The notes beneath the pieces were generated by a model that was not told the origin of the DNA, made no database searches, and saw nothing but the letters and a program-made list of their open reading frames with translations. A stretch of 64,000 nucleotides of DNA from Streptomyces sp. IMTB 2501 (GTDB taxonomy: Bacteria; Actinomycetota; Actinomycetes; Streptomycetales; Streptomycetaceae): contig NZ_MQUS01000010.1 in the NCBI RefSeq assembly GCF_001953885.1, forward strand, positions 124,001 through 188,000. The letters are read 5' to 3'. The position numbers were made by a program, and so were the translations under genes. This document shows, piece after piece, positions 57,547 to 64,000 of this stretch (positions are counted from its first letter, which is position 1; every line of letters begins with the position of its first letter).

Positions 57547-58672
57547 TTCACATGAGCCGGCTCCCTGCGTCGGTGACGGCAGCACACGGGGTTTGCATTC
57601 TTTCGGCGGCCGCTCCGGTTGTGGCGGTCCTGGTCCTCGTACGGGCTCAGCTCGCTGTACGCGGTGCCGGTACGCGTTGTGGGAGTCGCGCCCGGAGCGC
57701 TTCATGCTTGACCTCGTGGCGCTCCGGCCGAAGCCGGACCGGGCGATGATCGAGGATCTGGCGGGCTGGGCCTGGGACGCGGTCCTCAACCGGCCCGGCC
57801 GACCGGACCACAGGCCGACGTCGCCCTGGGGCTCATCGCGAAGGAGGCGTACGCGTCCCATCGTCGAACCGACGGGTTCTGCTCACCCACCACCTGACCG
57901 CCAGGATGCTGCGAGATCGGCGCGGCAGCGATCAGTGCGGCACGCTCGGACAACCCGAACCGGGCGGCGTCGATCGTACGGTCCGTGTTCACCGAGCACC
58001 TCACGGAGAACCGCCCCCCAAGCCTGAGCTGCGCCCGGAGGCGGAGGACATGGCACGCGCAGCGCGCCTCTGGTCCGGGCGCCCAGTATCCGCGGCCCCG
58101 GCGAGCTGGCCGGTGCCGCACGCTCACCGGTGCGGCGTCGAGTTCATCGGCGGCTTCTCGTCCATCCCTCACCAGTCGGCCTCGTCGAGTGCTTACCGTC
58201 CCGGAGGCGGGCGGAACCTGCTGGACGTGGGCAGGGACGGCGAGCCCGCCGCCGGGTCCGCGCGCGTTCGCGCCGACGCCCGGGACCCGCTGGACGCGGC
58301 CCGGCGCGCCGTCCGTGTCCTCGACGTGATCGTGGCGGTTCGGGGCGAACCAGGAGTGGTCCGGGCCGGAACGACGAGACATGTACGCGACCGAGGTCCT
58401 GATGGACCTGCAGGAGACCCGTCTCAAGGCCCGGCAGCTGACCAGATCGAAGACAACCTGGAACCGGAGGCCGGGCGGAGCAAGGCGTTCACCTACTCCA
58501 ACGCACGGGCACCGGCGACGAGCCGTTCCCGCCGCGCCGGGCACCGGCTCACCACAGGACGGCTTCGCCGCCTGGTCGAAGATCAGCCGTCGCCTTCAGG
58601 CGCTTGAACGGACAGGCACGATCGGCGCGCTCGGGCCAAGTAACCGCGAGGCCACGGGCTGGTCCATGGGGA
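57547..58672. other. Long region without recognisable genes
   Basis: About 1.1 kb between the kinase-like gene and the SGNH terminator. Protein-like pieces occur (plus strand FMLDLVALRPKPDRAMIEDL near 57700; EIGAAAISAARSDNPNRAAS near 57915) but no domain, start or consistent frame can be followed. It is probably scrambled remnant DNA. Confidence 0.45.
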
Positions 58673-58697
58673 GGGGCTGGTGCCGGTCACCAGCCCC
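58673..58697 (-). terminator. Stem-loop terminator of the saccharolytic gene block
   Basis: A perfect 10-bp stem, GGGGCTGGTG / CACCAGCCCC with loop CCGGT, 9 bases beyond the stop codon of the SGNH hydrolase. Confidence 0.85.
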
Positions 58698-58706
58698 GAA
58701 GGTACG

Positions 58707-59990
58707 TCAGGTGCGCAGGAGCCGCAGGTCGACCGCGTCGGCCATGGCCTTCATGCCCGCGTCGCCGGGATGGAGGTGGTCGCCGGAGTCGTATGCCGGG
58801 TCGAGAGCGGCCGGGTTCGCGGGGTCACGCATGGCCCGGTCGAAGTCGATGACGCCGTCGAAGGCACGGCTGGTACGGATCCACTGGTTGACGGTCTGCC
58901 GGATCGCCTCGGCGGCAGGCGTGTAGTAGCCGTTGCCCTCGTCGGGCATGAGGGTCGCGCCGATGACGCGTACGTTGGCGGCATGCGCCTCGTGGATCAG
59001 GGCGCGGTAGCCGTCGATGAGATCCTGGGCGGTCAGCGGCTGTCCGTCGGGGCCGGCGTTGCGGCCGATGTCGTTGATGCCCTCAAGGAGGATCACGTCC
59101 TTGACACCCGGTTGGCCGAGCGCGTCGTGGCCGAAGCGCTTCAGAGCGCTGACGCCCTGCCACGGGTTCGGGACGTCGGTGAGGACCCGGTTGCCGCCGA
59201 TACCGGCGTCGACGACGCTCAGCCTCTGCGGGCCCGGTGCGGCGCGCAGCCGGCGTCCCAGGAAGTCGGGCCACCGGGTGTAGGCGCCCGTCGAGGAGTG
59301 GTAGCCGTCCGTGATGGAGTCGCCGAACGCGACGAGGGTGCCCCTCGCGGTCGCCGACCGGACGTCCAGTCCGGCCAGGTAGTACCAGGAGGTCCTGGTG
59401 GTGCCGAACGCGGCGGCGCTGTCGTCACCCGTGTGGTTGCCGTAGGCGATGTAGGTGGTGTCGAACGCGTCGGAGTGCCAGGTCGACATCCCCGTGCTGC
59501 CGGGCACGTAGAGACTGACGAGCAGGTTCTCCCCGGCGCTGACCGAGATCGGGACGATGTCGCTGACCTCCTCGGCGCCGGCCGGGATCGTGAGGTGACG
59601 GGACCTGCCGAAGGTGACGTTCCGGATGGTGCCGCGCGTCGCCGTGCCTCCGCTCGCCTGGACGGCCATGTCCACGGCGCCGACGACGAGCGCGGTGGTG
59701 CTGTACCGATTGGACAGGGTGATGCGGGCGCCCGATCCCGCGATGCTGCTGTGCACCACCATCCGGATGGTTTCGTGGTCGAAGGACGGGCCGCCGGCCG
59801 TCATACTGGGCGACCAGGCGCTGACCCGTGTGCCCTTGCCCTGCGCCGACGGAGTGGCGGCGCTCGCCATGTGCGCGGTGCTCAACGGAACGACCGTCAG
59901 GGCCATGCCGGTCACCGCGCCGAGCACGGACAGCAAGGATCTGTGCCGCGGTCGGCGACCCGCCGCCGTTCTTTCCTTTTCCGGGAACAT
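58707..59990 (-). CDS. Secreted SGNH/GDSL-type hydrolase (carbohydrate esterase-like)
   Basis: 427 residues with a signal peptide (basic start, core about 20-40, cleavage after ASA). Residues ~50-200 form a beta-rich N-terminal module. The SGNH catalytic domain follows: block I LVAFGDSITDGYHSSTGAYT (Ser), block II SVVDAGIGGNRVLTD (Gly), block III ILLEGINDIGRNAG (Asn), block V DSGDHLHPGDAGMKAMADAV (Asp, His). This two-part architecture is common in actinobacterial acetyl-xylan or rhamnogalacturonan esterase-like proteins. It is the last gene of a minus-strand block of glycosidases and ends at a strong terminator. It probably removes acyl groups from plant polysaccharide. Confidence 0.9.
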   Translation of the reverse strand: MFPEKERTAAGRRPRHRSLLSVLGAVTGMALTVVPLSTAHMASAATPSAQGKGTRVSAWSPSMTAGGPSFDHETIRMVVHSSIAGSGARITLSNRYSTTALVVGAVDMAVQASGGTATRGTIRNVTFGRSRHLTIPAGAEEVSDIVPISVSAGENLLVSLYVPGSTGMSTWHSDAFDTTYIAYGNHTGDDSAAAFGTTRTSWYYLAGLDVRSATARGTLVAFGDSITDGYHSSTGAYTRWPDFLGRRLRAAPGPQRLSVVDAGIGGNRVLTDVPNPWQGVSALKRFGHDALGQPGVKDVILLEGINDIGRNAGPDGQPLTAQDLIDGYRALIHEAHAANVRVIGATLMPDEGNGYYTPAAEAIRQTVNQWIRTSRAFDGVIDFDRAMRDPANPAALDPAYDSGDHLHPGDAGMKAMADAVDLRLLRT

Positions 59991-60048
59991 CCTCGATCTC
60001 TCCTACTCTTCTCCTCGGGGCTCTCTGGCCACGTCTGCCGACCCGTCC

Positions 60049-62466
60049 TCAGCCGAAGGTGCGCAGCGTCACGGACTCGCCCGGCTTGAGGCTGATGCTC
60101 CGTGAAGAGCCGTCCGCAAACACGGTCGTGTCACGGCCGCCGACGCTCCGCAGTGTCAACTGCGTGATCCTGCCGTTCTTCCATCTGAGATCGGCGACGA
60201 AGCCGCCGCGGACGCCGACACCCGAAACCGATCCGGATGCCGCCCATGCGGCGGGCAGCGCGGGCAGCAACTCGACATGACCTGGCCGCGAGTAGAGCAG
60301 CATCTCGATCATCGCGGAGGGGGTGCCGAAGTTCGCGTCGATCTGGAAGATGCCGCGACCCTGCCCCATGTCCATGATGTCGAAGAGGTTCGGCGCGCTG
60401 CCGTTGCCGCCGCCCAGCGACGGCTTCAGGTTGGTGATGACGAGCTGGTACGCCTTCTCCGCGTTCTTCAGCCGGGCCCAGCACAGACTGCGCCAGGCGT
60501 TGGCCCAGCCGTAGCTGTCCATGCCACGAGCGGTCAGGAGTGCCGTGGCTCCGGCGAGGATGTCCTTCGGCGTGGAGCCGTCCGGGCGGATCCGGTCCCC
60601 GGGGAAGAGACCGAAGAGCGGCGAGAGGTGCCGGTGCGTGGTCTCGCCGAGATTGTCTGGCGACATCCACTCCTCCAGCCAGCCGGTCTTCGGACTGACC
60701 ACGGGCAGGTACAGGTGCTGACGCAGCCCGTCGATCGTCGCGCTGTAGGAGGTGTCCTTGCCGAGCACCTGGGTCGCGGAGCGGTAGTCGCCGAACAGGT
60801 TCCACACCAGTTCCTGCGCGTAGGTGATGCCCTTGGCGTCCAGCGGCCCCTGCTCGGGGGACCAGTCACTGTCGGCGACGAGGACCTCGCGCGAGGCTCC
60901 GGAGGCGTCGGTGACGGTCGTGGTGATGAGCCGTGCCTCCCAGAACTCCACGGCGCCCTTGAGAAGCGGGTAGATCCTGTCGAGGTAGGCGCGGTCCTGG
61001 GTGTACGTGTAGTGCTCGAACAGGTTGTGGCAGAGCCAGGCATTGCCCGCCGGATGCCACCACCAGCCGCCACCGCCATAGGGGTTGGTGGAGATGGCCA
61101 CCGTCCAACCGGCGATCTTCCCGCTGGAGTTGCGGTATCTGTTGCTCGGGCTGTTGAACAGCCGCTGGGTGATGTCCGTCCAGGAAGGCAGCTGGGCGAG
61201 GCAGTAGTCGGTGAAGGCGTCGAAGCAGTCGGACAGACCGGCGCGGTCGGCCAGCCAGTAGTTCATCTGGACATTGATGTCGGTGTGGTAGTCACCCATC
61301 CAGTCCGGGTCGTTGCCGTCCAGCCACGATCCTTGTAGACCCATCGGCAGGACGCCCCGTGACCCGGAGATCATCAGATAGCGCCCGAACTGCAGGTAGG
61401 CCGCCTCCAGTTCGGGGTCCGGGACATCGTCCCGGTAGCGGGCCTGCACCCGTTGCCAGGTGTCCAGCCCGCGCTGCGCGGCCGACGACGTACCGAGGTT
61501 GATGCTCAGCTGCTCGAACACCGGGCGGAAATCGGCTACATGGGTGTGCAGCAGGGTGCTCGCGGAATGGCCCGCCGCGTCGAGGACCTTGGTGCGCGCC
61601 AGGCGCTCCGGATCCAGGGACGGATCACGGAACCCGGCCGCCGCGTTGGGCGCGTAGTTCGTGCCGCCGCTGAAGATGACGATGAGGTCCTTGCAGCCGC
61701 TGAAGGAGATCGACGTACCGTCTGCGAAGACCTTCCCGCTGCCGCTGCGGACCGTGACGGCAGCCCCGTACTCCAGCCCGTTGGCGAGGGCGGCGCCGAA
61801 CGAGACGCAGCGCCCGGCGCCGCCCCTAGTGGTGGACTCGCCGTGGGTGCCGGCGAGCGAGACGGTACCGGTGTAGGTGCCGCCGCCCTGCTGGGAGAAG
61901 TGCAGGACGATGACGTCGTCGGGGCGGCTGGCGAAGATCTGCCGCCGGTGGGTGACACCGGACAGGTCGTACGACGCGCTGACGAGGCCCTGGGCCAGGT
62001 CCAGGGTGCGACGGTAGTTGTCCACGACGCCCAGATCGTGCCCGGGGATGCCGACGGTGACCTCGGCCAGCAGGGTCAGGGAGCCGAAGTCGACCCGGCC
62101 GTAGGGGAACTGGCCGTCGCTCTGCAAGGTGTCGTTCGGACCACCGGTCCACAGGGTGGCGTCGGTGATCGTCAGCAGTTCGCTGGAGGGGTCGTTGCTC
62201 GCGAGCGCTCCGAGGCGCCCGTTCCCGACCGGCAGACCCTGCCGGATCATCGAGCCGGGGGAGCCGGGTTCCTGCCACCACAGCTGGTTCCTCGCGGCGA
62301 CGGCCGGCGACAGCAGGGGCGAGGAGGTGGGCCGGACGGGGGCCGCCGAGGCCGTGAAGGCGGGCAGTCCGCCGAGGGCTGCGGCGGTACCGGCTGCGGC
62401 GGCGACAGCGAGAAAGCCCCTGCGGCTCGGGTGGTCGTCGCGCGATGCGGTGTGCTGAATGTCCAC
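60049..62466 (-). CDS. Secreted GH95 glycosidase (alpha-L-fucosidase-type)
   Basis: 805 residues. Tat-type signal with SRRGFLAVAAAAGTAAALGG. GH95 structure: N-terminal beta domain (LPVGNGRLGALASNDPSSEL, ITDATLWTGGPNDT), then an (alpha/alpha)6 barrel with VLPMGLQGSWLDGNDPDWMG, DYHTDINVQMNYWLADRAGL, ADSDWSPEQGPLDAKGITYA, THRHLSPLFGLFPGDRI, GWANAWRSLCWARLKNAEKA and NLFDIMDMGQGRGIFQIDAN. The DxN and DANFG motifs are those of GH95 enzymes, which remove alpha-1,2-L-fucose or L-galactose from xyloglucan and other glycans by inversion. It is followed by an SGNH esterase and preceded by a GH27 enzyme on the same strand. Confidence 0.92.
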   Translation of the reverse strand: MDIQHTASRDDHPSRRGFLAVAAAAGTAAALGGLPAFTASAAPVRPTSSPLLSPAVAARNQLWWQEPGSPGSMIRQGLPVGNGRLGALASNDPSSELLTITDATLWTGGPNDTLQSDGQFPYGRVDFGSLTLLAEVTVGIPGHDLGVVDNYRRTLDLAQGLVSASYDLSGVTHRRQIFASRPDDVIVLHFSQQGGGTYTGTVSLAGTHGESTTRGGAGRCVSFGAALANGLEYGAAVTVRSGSGKVFADGTSISFSGCKDLIVIFSGGTNYAPNAAAGFRDPSLDPERLARTKVLDAAGHSASTLLHTHVADFRPVFEQLSINLGTSSAAQRGLDTWQRVQARYRDDVPDPELEAAYLQFGRYLMISGSRGVLPMGLQGSWLDGNDPDWMGDYHTDINVQMNYWLADRAGLSDCFDAFTDYCLAQLPSWTDITQRLFNSPSNRYRNSSGKIAGWTVAISTNPYGGGGWWWHPAGNAWLCHNLFEHYTYTQDRAYLDRIYPLLKGAVEFWEARLITTTVTDASGASREVLVADSDWSPEQGPLDAKGITYAQELVWNLFGDYRSATQVLGKDTSYSATIDGLRQHLYLPVVSPKTGWLEEWMSPDNLGETTHRHLSPLFGLFPGDRIRPDGSTPKDILAGATALLTARGMDSYGWANAWRSLCWARLKNAEKAYQLVITNLKPSLGGGNGSAPNLFDIMDMGQGRGIFQIDANFGTPSAMIEMLLYSRPGHVELLPALPAAWAASGSVSGVGVRGGFVADLRWKNGRITQLTLRSVGGRDTTVFADGSSRSISLKPGESVTLRTFG

Positions 62467-62554
62467 GTGTGCACTCCATGTCCGGGGGGAACGGCACGTG
62501 CGGGAGGGTGCGCGGGCGCGGGTCCCGGTCGTGTCCCCGGGACCCGCGGAGGCG

Positions 62555-64000
62555 TCAGAGGGTCTTGGGTACGTCGATCCTGTCGATGTCAGGTGCGTAG
62601 TCCCAGCCGCTGTCGAACGTGATGGTGTTGGAGCCCGCCTTCAGAGCCAACTGGACGCTGACGGTGTCGACCGTGTTCCAGTCGCCGGTGGAGGGGAACT
62701 TCAGGCTGGTGCCGTTGCCGCTGTTGGAGTAGACGGTCACCGAGCGGGGGTCGCCGCTGACGTAGGCGACGTTGACGGTGTAGATGCCGTCCTTCTTCAC
62801 CCTGATGTCGTTGAACTGCAGCTTGCTGTCGAGGTAGAGGTTGCCGACCTTCTTGCCGCCGGAGCAGGCGTCGCATACGGCGACAGAGGCGTTGCCGGTC
62901 AGGGCGTTGTCCGCGGACTCGGCCTCGTAGCCGGTGGTCAGCAGCCTGCTGCCGCCGGGCCTCACGGTGAGGAGCCGTGAACCGTGCGCGGGCAGCGTCA
63001 CGGTGATCCTCTTCTTGTACGTCCCGAGGTTCTGGTGATTCCACAGATCGCGTACGGAGGCCGCGCCGGTGAAGCCGAAGGAAGCCCAGTCGGCGGTGAC
63101 GGCGGACGGCGAGTCGCCCAGGTTGAACAGGGCGACTGTGTACGTGCCGTCGGCGTTCTTGGTTCCCCACACCTGCTGGTCGCCCATCGGGGTGACCGGA
63201 CGCGCGACGGGTGAGCTGTTCCGGTCGACGGCGATGACTTCCTGGTTGGTCAGGAGGGACAGGCCATAGCCGTCCAACCGGGTGAGGTCGTCGCCGGTGA
63301 ACAGAGGCGACTTGTTGATGGCCCACAGGGTCATGTAGCTCTGCCGTTCGGCCTTGGTGAGGCCGTCCATCGCTCCGTTGCCGACATCGATCGCGTCGAG
63401 GTCGTTCCAGCCGCCCGGGCCCGCCAGGTGGCTCCACGCAGGGGCGTCGTCCCACCGGTCGTTGACCGAGTTCTCCCAGGTGACCAGGGTGTTGCAGTAG
63501 CACTCGACGTCGGTGTCGATGCGCCAGCCGTTGGAGTACTTCTTCCAGTCGGCCGCGTGACCGATGTCGAGCGACCAGGAGATCTCCAGGTGGATCGGGC
63601 GGCCGGTGGCGGCGATGGCGCGGTGCCAGGCGGCGACGTCCGCGACGTTGTCGTAGTTGTCCCCGGACTTGGACGAGCCGGGGCCCACGCCGTCCAGCTT
63701 CAGGAAGTCGTAGCCCCAGTCCGCGAGCATCTGCGCCTGCGAGTCGATGTACTTCTGGGCACACGGATTGTCGAAGTCCAGCTTGTAGGCGCTGTCCCAG
63801 CCGTTGGTGGTGCGCAGATCCGGGTAGACGACGTCCGCGGTGGTACAGCCGGGGGCGTTCCGGATCGGCACCTTGCCCCCGCCGTACGCCCCCTTCTCCA
63901 GGCCGACGGGCAGGTAGATGCCGGCCCTGAGGCCCTTGGCGTGGATATGGTCCGCGACCGACTTCATACCGTGGGGGAACCGCACCGGGTCAGGTGTCTG
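62555..64000 (-). CDS. Secreted GH27 alpha-galactosidase with C-terminal CBM, 5' end outside window
   Basis: The visible ~480 residues cover most of the GH27 barrel and the C-terminal modules; the frame is open to the window end. Seen: KSVADHIHAKGLRAGIYLPV, GYDFLKLDGVG (nucleophile Asp), GWRIDTDVECYC (acid/base Asp), GPGGWNDLDAIDVGNGAMDG, WAINKSPLFTGDDLTRL. A beta-sandwich follows (TYTVALFNLGDSPSAVTADW), then a CBM6/35-like domain (YEAESADNALTGNASVAVCD, NTVDTVSVQLALKAGSNTIT). Expected to remove terminal alpha-D-galactose (or beta-L-arabinopyranose) from plant glycans outside the cell. The GH95 gene follows after 88 bases. Confidence 0.92.
   Translation of the reverse strand, partial: QTPDPVRFPHGMKSVADHIHAKGLRAGIYLPVGLEKGAYGGGKVPIRNAPGCTTADVVYPDLRTTNGWDSAYKLDFDNPCAQKYIDSQAQMLADWGYDFLKLDGVGPGSSKSGDNYDNVADVAAWHRAIAATGRPIHLEISWSLDIGHAADWKKYSNGWRIDTDVECYCNTLVTWENSVNDRWDDAPAWSHLAGPGGWNDLDAIDVGNGAMDGLTKAERQSYMTLWAINKSPLFTGDDLTRLDGYGLSLLTNQEVIAVDRNSSPVARPVTPMGDQQVWGTKNADGTYTVALFNLGDSPSAVTADWASFGFTGAASVRDLWNHQNLGTYKKRITVTLPAHGSRLLTVRPGGSRLLTTGYEAESADNALTGNASVAVCDACSGGKKVGNLYLDSKLQFNDIRVKKDGIYTVNVAYVSGDPRSVTVYSNSGNGTSLKFPSTGDWNTVDTVSVQLALKAGSNTITFDSGWDYAPDIDRIDVPKTL

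Overview
The window reads as a piece of a Streptomyces (or very close actinomycete) chromosome. GC is very high with strongly GC-biased third codon positions, GTG and TTG starts are common, many secreted proteins carry Sec or Tat signals, and the families are ones typical of streptomycetes (SAV2177-type methyltransferase, UPF0145 pairs, Tap-like peptidase, PadR/HxlR/TetR/LysR regulators). The mix of intact accessory genes with at least fifteen decayed or truncated genes points to an accessory, arm-like region rather than the conserved core. No transposase, phage module, CRISPR array or rRNA is visible. One degenerate serine-type tRNA is present.

Layout. 1-5.1 kb: the end of a cysteine desulfurase, an enolase, a divergent HxlR-type regulator fused to a peroxiredoxin-like domain, a gamma-glutamylcyclotransferase-like gene with no normal start codon, an acetyltransferase and a membrane-bound PP2C phosphatase. 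5.1-9.1 kb: a secreted T1/Sa-type ribonuclease, a type VII secretion ATPase remnant and a three-gene operon built on duplicated UPF0145 (YbjQ) domains. 9-17 kb: a hyaluronidase-like lipoprotein, a PNPOx-like protein, a P450 remnant, a GltB-like FMN/Fe-S enzyme, an M50 protease with CBS domains and an SDR remnant. 17-30.5 kb: a Na+/H+ antiporter, methyltransferase, Tap-like peptidase, sphingomyelinase-like enzyme, CapA-like protein, stress-type hydrolase and CBS proteins, an alginate-lyase-family protein and a solitary PyrF-like enzyme. 30.5-35.6 kb: mostly gene remnants around an Lrp/AsnC regulator and a divergent membrane protein.

35.7-41.3 kb is the most interesting part. An MgtC-family protein, an ArsR/SmtB regulator and a two-gene ABC transporter (double permease plus ATPase) share a near-identical operator, TTGC-N8-GCAA. 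It occurs between mgtC and arsR, over the arsR start, and upstream of the transporter operon. Both mgtC and the transporter also have, 80-95 nt downstream of their operator, a very short upstream reading frame with a strong ribosome binding site, a proline-rich start and an identical GIR end. I infer a divalent-cation regulon with two layers of control: ArsR repression and leader-peptide sensing.

41.3-51.5 kb: regulator/effector pairs with clear operators. These are TetR with three 13-bp-spaced repeats and a divergent hydrolase; LysR with a perfect palindrome and a divergent three-gene lysine/pipecolate degradation operon (FAD oxidase, HglS-type 2-oxoadipate dioxygenase, AmaB-type dehydrogenase); and PadR with a divergent LiaF-like/FAD-monooxygenase pair. 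51.6-58.7 kb: a TetR gene and a methyltransferase each broken by one extra base, the tRNA-like gene, a methyltransferase, an XdhC-family protein, a glutamine amidotransferase-methyltransferase fusion, a LysR/formate-dehydrogenase deletion scar, a small kinase-like ATPase and about 1.1 kb without recognisable genes. 58.7-64 kb: a secreted saccharolytic block on the minus strand (SGNH esterase, GH95 fucosidase, GH27 alpha-galactosidase with a C-terminal carbohydrate-binding module) that runs off the end.
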